Shown here: positions 7,011 to 15,881 of the stretch, in pieces
How positions within the stretch are numbered: the first letter of the stretch is position 1
How the letters are laid out: each line of letters starts with the position of its first letter
Origin: an uncultured Lachnospiraceae bacterium
GTDB lineage: Bacteria; Bacillota; Clostridia; Lachnospirales; Lachnospiraceae
Direction: 5' to 3'
Assembly: GCA_944381475.1 (NCBI GenBank)
Contig: CALWLH010000014.1
Location: forward strand, 1-53,478
Length of the DNA stretch: 53,478 bases
Position numbers and translations under genes: made by a program
The notes under the pieces: generated by a model
Told to the model about the DNA's origin: nothing
The model's database searches: none
What the model saw: only the letters and a program-made list of their open reading frames with translations

Positions 7011-7991
7011 ATGAGGATTGCATTGTACGGATGTAAGCCCTATGACAGGATGTTCTTCGAGCCCCTGTCAAAGGAGTACGGCTACGACATGATTTTTATT
7101 GAGGACCGCATGAGCCATGAGACGGTTCAGTTGGCGGCAGGATGCGATGCGGTTTGTCTGTTTGTAAACGGTACAGCTACAAGGGAGCTGATCGACAGGC
7201 TGGCGGAGCTGGGGGTAAAGGCCATTTTGCTGCGATGCGCAGGCTATAACCATGTGGATCTTTCTGCCTGTCAGGGGAAGCTCCGGGTGTTCCGGGTTCC
7301 CAGCTATTCCCCGGAGGCGGTGGCGGAATTTGCCGCCGCGCTTCTGCTGTGCGTCAACCGAAGACTGCACCGGGCCTATAACAGAACCAGGGATTTTAAC
7401 ATGAATATTTCGGGGCTGATGGGCATCACCCTCCATGGAAAATGTGCAGGGGTCGTGGGCACAGGGCGCATCGGCCAGGCCATGATCAATATCCTTCGGG
7501 GCTTTGGCATGGAGGTGATCGCCTATGACCCCTATCCCAACGATCAGCTGGATGTGAGCTATGTCTCTCTGAAGGAGCTCTGTGAGCGCGCGGATGTGAT
7601 TTCCCTGCACTGTCCTTTGACGAAGGAGACACACCATATGCTGGATGCAAGGATGATTAAGCATATGAAAAAGGGCGTGTATCTGATCAACACCTCCCGG
7701 GGCGCTCTTGTGAACACCGTGGATGTGATTGAGGCCCTGAAGGAAGGGATCTTTGGGGGTGTGGCCCTGGATGTGTACGAGGAAGAGGAGGGGCTGTTTT
7801 ATGAGGACCGCTCCGGGGATATCATCCGGGATGACAACCTGGCAAGACTCATGACCTTTCCCAATGTGCTGATCACCTCCCACCAGGGGTTCTTCACCCT
7901 GGAGGCCATGAGAGCCATCGCCATCACCACTCTGGAAAACGCAAAGAGTCTGGAGCTGGGGCGTGAGACCGCCAATGAAATCAAAGCTTGA
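7011..7991 (+). CDS. D-isomer-specific 2-hydroxyacid dehydrogenase (D-lactate dehydrogenase-like)
   Basis: A 326-residue NAD-dependent dehydrogenase, probably interconverting pyruvate and D-lactate or a related 2-keto acid pair. The N-terminus (MRIALYGCKPYDRMFFEPL) resembles LdhA-type enzymes. The Rossmann fold is VVGTGRIGQAMINILRGFGMEVIAYDPYP. The signature ADVISLHCPLTKETHHML follows, then NTSRGALVNT with the substrate-binding Arg, and the His near the end (ITSHQGF) that pairs with the catalytic Glu. GTG at 7008 is an alternative start, 8 bp after GGAAGGG; I prefer the ATG from the family N-terminus. It ends in a very strong terminator. The leader appears able to fold over the ribosome site. 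Confidence 0.9.
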   Translation: MRIALYGCKPYDRMFFEPLSKEYGYDMIFIEDRMSHETVQLAAGCDAVCLFVNGTATRELIDRLAELGVKAILLRCAGYNHVDLSACQGKLRVFRVPSYSPEAVAEFAAALLLCVNRRLHRAYNRTRDFNMNISGLMGITLHGKCAGVVGTGRIGQAMINILRGFGMEVIAYDPYPNDQLDVSYVSLKELCERADVISLHCPLTKETHHMLDARMIKHMKKGVYLINTSRGALVNTVDVIEALKEGIFGGVALDVYEEEEGLFYEDRSGDIIRDDNLARLMTFPNVLITSHQGFFTLEAMRAIAITTLENAKSLELGRETANEIKA

Positions 7992-7999
7992 AATGCATG

Positions 8000-8035
8000 A
8001 ACCCCGCCGGATGGCTTTTCCGGCGGGGTTTTCCT
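8000..8035 (+). terminator. Intrinsic terminator after the dehydrogenase
   Basis: AACCCCGCCGGA (8000-8011) pairs perfectly with TCCGGCGGGGTT (8019-8030) around a 7-nt loop, followed by TTCCTTTCTT. Confidence 0.9.
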
Positions 8036-8194
8036 TTCTTTGGAGAAAAGCGGGACGTAGGATTTTGGGAATTCCGGGTCGCGGGGACGGGTAGCCAAAA
8101 ACGCTTTTTTATGCTATATTCTTACGAGAAACGCAGTTGGAGAGGAATATGTCAAAGGGGTCTGCTTTGGCGTATATGCAGCAGGAGTGGGAAT

Positions 8195-9037
8195 ATGTAT
8201 ATCTATCTGGTAAGACACGGAGAGACGGACTGGAACAGCACAGGCCGGGTGCAGGGGCGTGAGGATATTGAATTGAATGAGAAGGGACTCTGCCAGGCGG
8301 AGAGTCTGGCGGAGGCGATGAAGCAGGTGCCTCTGGACTGCGTGGCGTCCAGTCCTCTGAAGCGGGCGAAAAAAACGGCCATGGTGGCGGCGGCCGCGAA
8401 GGGTCTGGGCGTGCAGGTGGAGCCGGACTTGATCGAGCGGGATTATGGGAAGCTTTCCGGACAAGCAGTAAAAAGCCAGGACAAGCAGTTGTTGTTTATG
8501 GATCTGGATGTGCCGGGACTTGAGAAAATGAACCAGGTGGCGGCCCGGGTGCTTGGCGTCATGAGACGCTATGGGCAAACCTCCTGTCAGCATGTTCTTA
8601 TGGTGTCCCATGGGGCCGCCATCAATTCTGTGCTGGCTGTCCTTTCCGAGGGGGAGATCGGCAGCGGGAAAACCTGGCTGGTAAACGCCTGCATCAATGT
8701 ATTTGAGTGCAGCCAGGGAAGAATCCGCATTGAGCGCTATAATCTGAGTCCTGAGGCTTTTAAGAGCTATGTGGGGGCTGGGCCTGTAAAAAAGCCCTGC
8801 TTTCGCTGTCTTTTGCAGGAAAGCAGCCAAAAGGAGGCCCTGGAACAGGTGAGAGGAATCCTTGCGCTGATGCCCCAGGAGGAAAAGGCTCCGGAGGAGC
8901 TATACCAGAAGCGCTTGCAGATATGTAAAAGCTGTGACGCCCTGATGGAGGGACAGTGCAGGAAATGCGGATGCTTCGTGGAACTGCGGGCGGCAAAAAA
9001 AGACGCCAGATGCCCGGGAGAGAAGCATCTGTGGTAG
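8195..9037 (+). CDS. Histidine phosphatase fused to a Cys-rich DUF6171 domain
   Basis: A 280-residue fusion. Residues 1 to about 185 are a phosphoglycerate-mutase-like histidine phosphatase: YLVRHGETDWN with the phospho-acceptor His8, SSPLKRAKKTA, and VSHGAAI with the second His. The C-terminal 80 residues are Cys-rich (CFRC, CKSCDAL, CRKCGCF and a final CPGEKHLW) and match what I know as DUF6171, a likely zinc-binding module of unknown function. The start is set by AGGAG 8 bp upstream; the open frame continues upstream through the preceding terminator, which rules out longer versions. The substrate is unknown; family members include cofactor-independent phosphatases such as GpmB and CobC. 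Monocistronic. Confidence 0.85.
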   Translation: MYIYLVRHGETDWNSTGRVQGREDIELNEKGLCQAESLAEAMKQVPLDCVASSPLKRAKKTAMVAAAAKGLGVQVEPDLIERDYGKLSGQAVKSQDKQLLFMDLDVPGLEKMNQVAARVLGVMRRYGQTSCQHVLMVSHGAAINSVLAVLSEGEIGSGKTWLVNACINVFECSQGRIRIERYNLSPEAFKSYVGAGPVKKPCFRCLLQESSQKEALEQVRGILALMPQEEKAPEELYQKRLQICKSCDALMEGQCRKCGCFVELRAAKKDARCPGEKHLW

Positions 9038-9050
9038 CTGGCGGGAGGGC

Positions 9051-9218
9051 TTACCTCCCTCTTCTGCGCTCCTTTTCCTGAAGCTTTTCAATGTAGCGCT
9101 TTAAAATCAGATTGATGTACTGGCTGAAGGAACGGTCATCTGCATCCGCATAATTTCGCAGCTCATCGATCAGCTCATTGTCCAGCGTAATGCTGACCTT
9201 TGTCTTTGTGTTTCCCAT
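9051..9218 (-). CDS. Ribbon-helix-helix DNA-binding protein (small)
   Basis: A 55-residue frame read from the reverse complement. It begins MGNTKTKVSITLDNELI, a beta-strand followed by a helix, and continues through ELRNYADADDRSFSQYINLI to a charged tail rich in Lys, Glu and Arg. This is the MetJ/Arc (CopG-type) ribbon-helix-helix pattern, as in antitoxins and small repressors. The ribosome site is weak (GAAAGG, about 10 bp upstream). No toxin gene adjoins it: the neighbours are the convergent histidine phosphatase and the divergent GIY-YIG gene. An orphan regulator is therefore more likely than an antitoxin. Confidence 0.75.
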   Translation of the reverse strand: MGNTKTKVSITLDNELIDELRNYADADDRSFSQYINLILKRYIEKLQEKERRRGR

Positions 9219-9373
9219 GGACAAATTACCTTTCTCTTAAATGATCGCAGGGACGTCCTCTGATTTTTTGTCAAAGACTGTCTCTTTGAGGGGAATTTTA
9301 GCATAAAATAGGAAAAGATACATGAAAGTAGCAGAATGTAGTATAAAGTGGGATTGGAAACGGCGGTGAGCGC

Positions 9374-9685
9374 ATGAATTATACATATATCCTGGAGTGC
9401 AGGGATGGAAGCTTTTATACCGGCTGGACCAACAACCTAAAAAAGCGCCTGCGATCCCATAATGAAGGGCGGGGCAGCAAATACACCAAAGCCCGCAGAC
9501 CGGTAAGGCTGGTGTACTATGAGTCCTACGGGACAAAGCAGGAGGCTATGCGCCGGGAATATCAGATTAAGCGCATGACCAGAAGACAGAAGGAAAAGCT
9601 GCTGGCAGCGGAGGCTTCCTCCGGGTGCAGCCTCCGCCAGGATGCGGCGGGAGCACAGGGGCTTTTGGCGGCAGAGGAGGAATAA
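9374..9685 (+). CDS. GIY-YIG endonuclease-superfamily protein (UPF0213 type)
   Basis: A 103-residue protein of the short GIY-YIG family. It starts MNYTYILECRDGSFYTGWT, giving the YIL...YTG signature. Catalytic-type residues follow in LKKRLRSHNEGRGSKYT and VYYESYGTKQEAMRREYQIK, ending in the TRRQKEKLL motif. Single-domain members are thought to be nucleases or nuclease-like, but their role is largely unknown. The C-terminal 25 residues are poorly conserved. The ribosome site is weak. The acylphosphatase gene starts 3 bp after the stop, so the two form an operon. Confidence 0.88.
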   Translation: MNYTYILECRDGSFYTGWTNNLKKRLRSHNEGRGSKYTKARRPVRLVYYESYGTKQEAMRREYQIKRMTRRQKEKLLAAEASSGCSLRQDAAGAQGLLAAEEE

Positions 9686-9688
9686 GGG

Positions 9689-9955
9689 ATGATCAGAATG
9701 CATTATTTTTGCTATGGACGGGTTCAGGGCGTGGGATTTCGGTACCGGGCCAGCCGGCTTGCCAGAAGCCTGCGGATGACGGGATATGTGAGAAACCTGG
9801 ACGACGGCTCCGTGGAGATGGAGCTCCAGGGCCGGGAGGTGGAGATTGCCATGTTTTTTAAGAGTCTGAACGCAGATTCTTATATCCGCATCGATCGGAC
9901 GGAGAGCAGGAGAATGGAGGTTGACCCGGATGAGAGGGGATTTTCCGTCAGATAG
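9689..9955 (+). CDS. acyP: Acylphosphatase
   Basis: An 88-residue alpha/beta sandwich enzyme that hydrolyses carboxyl-phosphate bonds such as that in acetyl phosphate or 1,3-bisphosphoglycerate. The two catalytic residues are visible: Arg in GRVQGVGFRYRA (near residue 18) and Asn in GYVRNLDDGSVE (near residue 36). GAGGAGGAA lies a few bases before the ATG. It follows the GIY-YIG gene by 3 bp. Confidence 0.95.
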   Translation: MIRMHYFCYGRVQGVGFRYRASRLARSLRMTGYVRNLDDGSVEMELQGREVEIAMFFKSLNADSYIRIDRTESRRMEVDPDERGFSVR

Positions 9956-9993
9956 CCAGAGCCGAAAAAAATAAGTGAATTTTTATCAGTTAC

Positions 9994-10022
9994 TTGAAAT
10001 GCCCCCCCATTTCATGTATACT
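9994..10022 (+). promoter_or_regulatory. Sigma-A promoter of the aconitase-family gene
   Basis: TTGAAA (9994-9999) and TATACT (10017-10022) are 17 bp apart. The gene's in-frame upstream extension crosses this promoter, which supports the later start at 10074. Confidence 0.8.
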
Positions 10023-10073
10023 TTTAAAATGAGGTCCAAAGGGACAATTTTGCAAAGGAAAGGAAGAACAACG

Positions 10074-12362
10074 ATGATTAAAGTATGGAACAGCGGAGCC
10101 TATCTTGTGGACGGCCGAACACTGATTGCCGACGGGCCGGAGGCCTTAAAGCAGGTGGAGGCAGTCTCCGGTACGGAGACCACAAAGGATGAGGCGGCAG
10201 CGGGAACCATGGCCTATGACATTTTACAGAAGCATAACACCAGCGGCGACCCGGGGAAGCTCAAGATCAAATTTGACAGTCTCACCTCCCACGACATCAC
10301 CTTCGTGGGCATTATCCAGACGGCAAGAGCCAGCGGCCTGGAGGAGTTTCCGGTGCCCTACGTGCTGACAAACTGTCATAACAGCCTGTGCGCGGTGGGG
10401 GGCACCATCAATGAGGATGATCACATGTTTGGCCTTTCCTGCGCAAAGCGCTACGGCGGCATCTATGTGCCTCCCCATCAGGCAGTCATTCACCAGTATG
10501 CCAGGGAGAATCAGGCGGGCTGCGGAAAGATGATCTTAGGCTCCGACAGCCATACCCGTTACGGCGCCCTGGGAACCATGGCCATCGGCGAGGGCGGCCC
10601 GGAGCTGGTAAAGCAGCTTTTGAACAAAACCTATGATGTGAATATGCCCGGAGTGGTTGCTGTTTATCTCACAGGCAGCCTGCAGAAGGGCGTAGGCCCC
10701 CAGGACGTGGCGCTGGCCATCATCGGGGAGGTGTTCGCCAGCGGCTATGTGAACAACAAGGTGATGGAATTTGTGGGAGAGGGTGTGAAAAACCTCAGCA
10801 TGGACACCCGTATCGGCATTGATGTGATGACCACAGAGACCACCTGCCTCTCCTCCATCTGGGAGACGGATAACAAGACGGAGGAATTTTTAGAGATTCA
10901 CAGTAGAAAGCAGGATTACAGGAAGCTATCCCCCGCAAAAGTGGCCTACTATGACGGCGTGGTGGAGGTGGATTTAAGCGCCATCAAGCCTATGATCGCC
11001 ATGCCCTTCCACCCCAGCAATACCTACACCATCGAGGATGTGAACGCACACCTGACGGATGTACTGGCGGATGTGGAGCAGCGCGCGAAGGTAAGCCTGG
11101 GAGACAAGGTGAGCTTCACTCTCCAGGACAAGATTAAAAACGGCAGGCTCTATGTGGAGCAGGGCGTTGTGGCAGGCTGTGCCGGCGGCGGCTTTGAGAA
11201 TCTCTGCGATGTGGCGGACATCTTAAATGGCCAGAGCATCGGCGCAGACGAGTTCTCTTTAAGCGTTTATCCCGCATCCCAGCCCATTTTCATGGAGCTG
11301 ATTAAAAACGGAAGTATTGCAAAAATCATGGCAACAGGAGCCACTGTGCGCACCGCCTTCTGCGGCCCTTGCTTTGGAGCCGGGGACGTGCCTGCAAACA
11401 ACGGTCTTTCCATTCGCCATTCCACCAGGAATTTCCCCAACCGGGAGGGTTCCAAGATCACCAGCGGGCAGATTGCCTCTGTGGCGCTGATGGACGCCCG
11501 TTCCATCGCCGCCACAGCCATCAACAAGGGATACCTGACTCCTGCCACGGATATCGACGTGGACTTTTCAAAGCCCAAGTACTTCTTTGACAAGAGCATC
11601 TATGAGAACCGGGTGTATGACGGAGTTGGAAAGCCGGACAAGTCCGTGGAGATCAAGTTTGGCCCCAACATCAAGGACTGGCCTCCCATGGTGGCTCTTA
11701 CAGAGGATCTGCTTCTTCGGGTTGTATCTGAGATCCACGATCCGGTGACCACCACGGATGAGCTGATCCCCTCCGGCGAAACCTCCTCCTACCGGTCAAA
11801 TCCTCTGGGACTGGCAGAGTTTACCCTTTCCAGAAAAGACCCGGAGTATGTGGGACGGGCGAAGGCCATCCGCCAGGTGGAGGAAGCACGCCGCAAGGGG
11901 GAATGCCCCATGTGCGCCGATATCAGCGTGGGAGAGGCCTTTAAAGTCATCAAAAAGCAGTTCCCGGAGCTTTCCGCTAAGGAAACCGGCATCGGCACCA
12001 CCATCTATGCGGTAAAGCCCGGTGACGGCTCCGCCAGAGAGCAGGCTGCCTCCTGTCAGAAGGTGCTGGGGGGCTGGGCGAACATCGCCAGGGAGTACGC
12101 AACCAAGCGCTACCGCAGCAACCTGATCAACTGGGGTATGCTGCCCTTCCTCTTCCCGGATGAGGAGCTGCCCTTTAAGAACCTGGATTACATCTTTATC
12201 CCCGACATCAGAACCGCAGTGAAGGAGAAGAAAAATGAGATTCCCGCCTATGTGGTGAAGGATGATGCGCTGCTTCCCTTTACACTGGGTCTAGGGGACA
12301 TGACGGACGATGAGCGCCAGATCATTCTGGATGGCTGCCTTATCAACTATTATAGGCATTAA
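10074..12362 (+). CDS. Aconitase-family hydratase (single-chain, YbhJ-like)
   Basis: A 762-residue iron-sulfur hydro-lyase of the aconitase superfamily, with the large domain followed by the swivel domain in one chain. [23 protein letters not shown] matches the aconitase DSHT block. Cluster ligands appear in [15 protein letters not shown] and in [10 protein letters not shown]. The catalytic-type SR(N/H) region appears as NFPNREGS. The lone Cys motif deviates from classical GSCTNS, so this is not ordinary AcnA or LeuC and resembles the YbhJ-type hydratases. The substrate is unknown; no other TCA or leucine genes adjoin it. Start: GGAAAGGAAG upstream, and the promoter at 9994-10022 excludes the longer frame. 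It has its own terminator. Confidence 0.82.
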   Translation: MIKVWNSGAYLVDGRTLIADGPEALKQVEAVSGTETTKDEAAAGTMAYDILQKHNTSGDPGKLKIKFDSLTSHDITFVGIIQTARASGLEEFPVPYVLTNCHNSLCAVGGTINEDDHMFGLSCAKRYGGIYVPPHQAVIHQYARENQAGCGKMILGSDSHTRYGALGTMAIGEGGPELVKQLLNKTYDVNMPGVVAVYLTGSLQKGVGPQDVALAIIGEVFASGYVNNKVMEFVGEGVKNLSMDTRIGIDVMTTETTCLSSIWETDNKTEEFLEIHSRKQDYRKLSPAKVAYYDGVVEVDLSAIKPMIAMPFHPSNTYTIEDVNAHLTDVLADVEQRAKVSLGDKVSFTLQDKIKNGRLYVEQGVVAGCAGGGFENLCDVADILNGQSIGADEFSLSVYPASQPIFMELIKNGSIAKIMATGATVRTAFCGPCFGAGDVPANNGLSIRHSTRNFPNREGSKITSGQIASVALMDARSIAATAINKGYLTPATDIDVDFSKPKYFFDKSIYENRVYDGVGKPDKSVEIKFGPNIKDWPPMVALTEDLLLRVVSEIHDPVTTTDELIPSGETSSYRSNPLGLAEFTLSRKDPEYVGRAKAIRQVEEARRKGECPMCADISVGEAFKVIKKQFPELSAKETGIGTTIYAVKPGDGSAREQAASCQKVLGGWANIAREYATKRYRSNLINWGMLPFLFPDEELPFKNLDYIFIPDIRTAVKEKKNEIPAYVVKDDALLPFTLGLGDMTDDERQIILDGCLINYYRH

Positions 12363-12413
12363 GGACTGGACATGGATGGCGGGCATGGCTGTCTGTACCA
12401 TCACAAACAATAG

Positions 12414-12462
12414 AACAGGGTATGCGGATGGGCGTTTCCCTTCCGCGTACCCTGTTTTTTTA
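12414..12462 (+). terminator. Intrinsic terminator after the hydratase
   Basis: AACAGGGTATGCGG pairs with CCGCGTACCCTGTT (12443-12456, one mismatch or wobble), followed by an uninterrupted T-run. Confidence 0.88.
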
Positions 12463-12489
12463 GGTCAGCTGAACCTTTATATGGGAATT

Positions 12490-12530
12490 ATGCAAATTCA
12501 ATGCAGACAAGCTTCACTCTGAATTTGCAT
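12490..12530. repeat. 11-bp perfect inverted repeat
   Basis: ATGCAAATTCA (12490-12500) and TGAATTTGCAT (12520-12530) are exact reverse complements around a 19-bp spacer. It lies 31 bp upstream of the protease promoter. No T-run follows, so an operator or a boundary repeat is more likely than a terminator. Confidence 0.55.
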
Positions 12531-12560
12531 TAGATATCTCTAATATCGGCTGAATAAAAA

Positions 12561-12589
12561 TTGACATTGAATATAATATATGTTATACT
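12561..12589 (+). promoter_or_regulatory. Near-consensus promoter upstream of the C39-like protease gene
   Basis: TTGACA (12561-12566) and TATACT (12584-12589) are 17 bp apart. The gene starts only at 12897, so the transcript would carry a leader of about 300 nt. That leader (12596-12896) is AT-rich, and I see no convincing open frame in it. Close to the gene, ATTCTGT and ACAGAAT form a 7-bp stem near 12841-12870. Confidence 0.7.
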
Positions 12590-12896
12590 AAAATTGTCAA
12601 AGAATTCAACAATTATTTGTAATATAATTTGTGAATTGTGAAAAGTAATTATAAATCAGCTGTGTGCGGATAATTCGTTTGCATTATATTTGCGAAAATG
12701 TTGTTATAAAAATGAGAGGGATTTTGCAGTTAAATAATTCGTAGGGATGTCAAAAGTGCAGAATGGATGCAAGGGATAAGGCGCAAATTGAAAAGGAGGG
12801 GGGATAGAAAAACAAAATAACCGCGGTGATCTTTTGCAAAATTCTGTGTTTTATTAAGTGACAGAATAAAATGATTTATGAAAGGGGGTAATTCTT

Positions 12897-13631
12897 ATGA
12901 AAATTAAACGATGGCTTTCCTTCATTTGTGTGGTGACTCTTCTTGTTTCAGTGTTTGCATTGCCAGTAAATGCTTCAACTACGCTAGAGGGAACTAATGG
13001 CGCAGCAGAAGCGACGGACGATCAGATTACTTTCTGGAATTCACAGGAAAAAGCTGATGTAAGTTATGCAAATCGTTCTGAAGATGAAGTTCTGGCTGGG
13101 GTGTCCTCTAATGCACGTGCAGTTTCTTGGCTTTATACTTCCAGATATTTCTACTACTATGGGCAGGAGAAAAACTATTCCTGTGGACCTGCTTGCGTGA
13201 AAATGGCATTGAAAAATATCACTGGAACTGCTTATTCAGAATCTGTTATCCGAACTGGCTGTAAAACTACGACATCCGGGACGTACCTTTCTGATATGGT
13301 ACAATATCTCAACGATATGCAGGATCATAATTCGTACATTGCCCGTTATCAAAAGACAAAATTCATTATGAAAAGGGATTTGTATAGTTGCATAGTTAAC
13401 TGGGATTCTCCTCCTATCATTGGTGTTAAAGAAAATACCTCTAATGGATGGAACTATAATCTTAACGCTCACTTTGTGATTGTATATGCTGTGAGAAGTG
13501 ATAATTCGGCGTTTATGATTTCAGATCCATGGTCTGGTTACATTGGCGATAGCGGCAATAGGGATTTGAATATTTCATGCGATGATCTTTTTACAGGATA
13601 CAATGCAGTAAACATTGGATATATGTACTAA
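12897..13631 (+). CDS. Secreted C39-like cysteine protease
   Basis: A 244-residue protein with a Sec signal peptide (basic start, hydrophobic segment, cleavage near ALPVNA-S at residue 27). A pro-like region of roughly 50 residues precedes a papain-fold domain. The triad can be placed: Cys96 in NYSCGPACVKMAL, His192 in NAHFVIVYA and Asp210 in ISDPWSGYI. Family knowledge: Peptidase_C39-like domains cut peptides, often after double glycine, but this one is secreted alone and is not fused to an ABC transporter. GAAAGGGGG lies 7 bp before the ATG. The gene is markedly AT-richer than its neighbours, which suggests acquisition. The beta-propeller-like gene follows on the same strand. The substrate is unknown. 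Confidence 0.8.
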   Translation: MKIKRWLSFICVVTLLVSVFALPVNASTTLEGTNGAAEATDDQITFWNSQEKADVSYANRSEDEVLAGVSSNARAVSWLYTSRYFYYYGQEKNYSCGPACVKMALKNITGTAYSESVIRTGCKTTTSGTYLSDMVQYLNDMQDHNSYIARYQKTKFIMKRDLYSCIVNWDSPPIIGVKENTSNGWNYNLNAHFVIVYAVRSDNSAFMISDPWSGYIGDSGNRDLNISCDDLFTGYNAVNIGYMY

Positions 13632-13726
13632 AATACTAAAAATTATACTTATTCAGCCACCCTTTAATAAAAGCGCTTCGTGAAGGCGTGCTGTTCTGCA
13701 AAAAAGTATACGTAATATCACACACT

Positions 13727-13758
13727 TGCGCTGCAGTGCACAGTGACATTGCAACGCA
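13727..13758 (+). other. Hairpin between the protease and propeller genes
   Basis: TGCGCTGCA (13727-13735) pairs with TGCAACGCA (13750-13758) with one G-U pair. It lies 25 bp before the next start codon and could influence translation or mRNA processing. There is no T-run. Confidence 0.35.
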
Positions 13759-13783
13759 GACATATACTGAAAGGATTTTGAGC

Positions 13784-14926
13784 ATGAAAAAAAGGAAGCT
13801 AGTTCTTTGCTGTATATTTGCGGCGGCGTTATTGTGTGTGCTTTCGATCATTGCATTCTCCGCTTTGAACAAAGATAAAAAAATCACAACAGAAACGATT
13901 CGGCCAACTATATCAGCGGGCTGTTATTCTATTATGCTGGAGGATAGTTATATATTTTTTACAACAGATTCCTCTGCTACTTTTTACCGGCAGTATTTTG
14001 ATGGGCGAATGATTAGCCTTGGCAGCATTGATGACTTTGCTTTTAATTTGGGATTCCATACGCTTATTGACCAGAAACTGTACTTTTACATCACCACTGC
14101 TGATAGCATAGAAGCTGTTTTTGAAAACAATTCTTTTGTAAATCGGATTTATTGTATAGACATAGATAAAAACTTATTGAGGGAAATATATTTTGAGTCT
14201 GAATGCCTCCCCGGTGCAATCATTTCCTCGATTGACAATTATTTGATTAGCCGCCAATCCCAGCGCAGCGAGGACAATTTTTTGTATACATATATCGAAA
14301 TCTATGACACAAGTATAAATCAGATAGTAAAAACATCTGAAGTATTTACTCTAAATGACAACACAAATGTGGGCACATATATGATGAATATGTGTTGTGA
14401 CGGAAATTATATTTATGCACTGCTGGATGAGCGGTATGAAGATGGCTCAAATTCACCTTTTATTGTGAAATATGATACTAATTTTGAAATACAGGAAGTT
14501 ATAAATATAGACTCCATTGCAGAATACATTCTCACCGCACGTGTTGGAGAGATGTACATTGACGATACTTTTTTGTTTATGAGAAACTACTCCGCAGATG
14601 CCTGCGTATCAAGGATTGAAAATGGTAATGTCATACCGATTATCCAGGAAAATGGCCTGAGGAAATCTCTTCAGTACACTACAGGGCAACGCCCGATATT
14701 TTATGTCTTTGGCAGTACACGTATTTATCTGTTTGACGAGAGCAAAGGAAGTTATGTGTCTCATGAACTTAATCTACAGAATGATTATATAATACAAAGT
14801 ATTATGGTAAACGATCATACTGCGCTGGTTGCTCTTTTCGTATATCCATCCGCTCCCGATGATGATTTGGATGAAAGGTTAATTCTGGTAGATGTGCCAG
14901 ATATTACCAAGAGGATTTTTCCATAG
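13784..14926 (+). CDS. Membrane-anchored extracytoplasmic protein, possible beta-propeller
   Basis: A 380-residue protein I do not recognise as a named family. One N-terminal transmembrane segment (about residues 5-27: LVLCCIFAAALLCVLSIIAF) follows the basic MKKRK, with the rest predicted outside. The exterior part is rich in repeated beta-strand patterns with aromatic and acidic turns (YIFFTTDSSATFYRQYFDGR, KLYFYITTAD, NYIYALLDERYED, RIYLFDESKG), spaced like the blades of a six- or seven-bladed propeller. Start: AAAGGA 8 bp upstream; a longer in-frame reading lacks a ribosome site. Like the protease before it, the gene is AT-rich. The pairing suggests a receptor, inhibitor or scaffold for the protease (inference). 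Confidence 0.7.
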   Translation: MKKRKLVLCCIFAAALLCVLSIIAFSALNKDKKITTETIRPTISAGCYSIMLEDSYIFFTTDSSATFYRQYFDGRMISLGSIDDFAFNLGFHTLIDQKLYFYITTADSIEAVFENNSFVNRIYCIDIDKNLLREIYFESECLPGAIISSIDNYLISRQSQRSEDNFLYTYIEIYDTSINQIVKTSEVFTLNDNTNVGTYMMNMCCDGNYIYALLDERYEDGSNSPFIVKYDTNFEIQEVINIDSIAEYILTARVGEMYIDDTFLFMRNYSADACVSRIENGNVIPIIQENGLRKSLQYTTGQRPIFYVFGSTRIYLFDESKGSYVSHELNLQNDYIIQSIMVNDHTALVALFVYPSAPDDDLDERLILVDVPDITKRIFP

Positions 14927-15041
14927 CGGTAGAAAATAATACGATGTGGAAAATACTTAGCGCTATCACATGCGTAGGCGGAGCCGGGAGGACTGTCAAA
15001 ATGGCTCCAATTAGAGCAAATAGGAGAAGAATTTAAACATT

Positions 15042-15827
15042 TCACAGAATAGAAGGACTGCTAATAACCTCCTCAATAACCTTTACATTTTCACATTTTC
15101 TGTAAAGCTCCGGGACGTCCCCCGCTGTCAGAATCAGCGCATCGGAAAAGGGAAAGAAGGTCACATAGGACACCAGCCCGAATTTGCTGGCATCGCAGAG
15201 CACATAGCGGGCGCTGCTGGCGGAGAGGGCTCTGCGCTTGACCATGGCCTCGGAGGGGTCAGGGGTGGAAAAGCCCGCCGCTTTGGTCACCGCATTGGTT
15301 CCGAAAAAGCCCTTTGTAAAATGATATTTGGAAAGGTTCAGGATGGCCTCCTCCCCCACCACCGCCTCGGTGGCCGGTTTGTACTGGCCGCCGGGAATGA
15401 GCACTCTGTAGCCCTTTGCGGCCAGCTTCCGGGCATGCGTCAGGCCGTCTGTGACAAAGATGGCCCCGCCTCTTTCCGGAAGATAGTCAATCATGTATCC
15501 GGTGGTTGTTCCTGCGTCCAGGTAGATCAGATCCTGATCAGAGATCAGTGAGGCCGCATATCTGGCGATTGCCTGCTTCTCCTCCCGGTGCGCCTGCTCC
15601 CTCTCTAATACTGCCAGATCCGCTGTGACGGTTCGCCCCTCTGGGGCGTTTTTTGCCATGGCGCCGCCGTGGACCTTGACGAGAAGCCCTCTGGCGTCCA
15701 TCTCTGTCAGATCTCTGCGCAGTGTGGATTCTGACGCGTCAAACCGCTCCAGAAGCTCCTGCAGGGTAACGGAACCCTGCGTATTCACCAGCTTTTCTAT
15801 CCCATTTCTCCGTTCCTCTGTCAGCAT
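15042..15827 (-). CDS. DeoR-family transcriptional repressor
   Basis: A 261-residue sugar-phosphate-responsive regulator. Residues about 1-57 form the DeoR winged helix-turn-helix (LTEERRNGIEKLV, VTLQELLERFDASESTLRRDL, GLLVKVHGGA). The rest is the DeoRC effector domain (YLDAGTTTGYMIDYL, VTDGLTHARKLAAKG, FGTNAVTKAAGFSTPDPSEA). The start is fixed by AGGGAGGG 7 bp upstream. The target is not adjacent: the gene converges on the propeller gene and is divergent from degV. The fruK operon at 24.4 kb carries a plausible DeoR-type operator and is one candidate target. Its own promoter has a near-palindromic operator just downstream, so autorepression is likely. Confidence 0.92.
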   Translation of the reverse strand: MLTEERRNGIEKLVNTQGSVTLQELLERFDASESTLRRDLTEMDARGLLVKVHGGAMAKNAPEGRTVTADLAVLEREQAHREEKQAIARYAASLISDQDLIYLDAGTTTGYMIDYLPERGGAIFVTDGLTHARKLAAKGYRVLIPGGQYKPATEAVVGEEAILNLSKYHFTKGFFGTNAVTKAAGFSTPDPSEAMVKRRALSASSARYVLCDASKFGLVSYVTFFPFSDALILTAGDVPELYRKCENVKVIEEVISSPSIL

Positions 15828-15845
15828 AATCCCTCCCTGAATGGT

Positions 15846-15869
15846 CATAAACATTTACAAACGTTCATG
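15846..15869. promoter_or_regulatory. Operator of the DeoR-type regulator gene
   Basis: CATAAACATTT (15846-15856) and AAACGTTCATG (15859-15869) form an inverted repeat with 9 of 11 arm positions matching. It lies between the predicted transcription start (about 15875) and the start codon, the classic place for autorepression. Confidence 0.6.
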
Positions 15870-15881
15870 CTCTTATGGGAT

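Noticed and set aside
9051-9218. Toxin-antitoxin pair based on the ribbon-helix-helix protein
   Set aside because: No small toxin-like gene overlaps or adjoins it on the same strand. The GIY-YIG gene is divergent and belongs with acylphosphatase.
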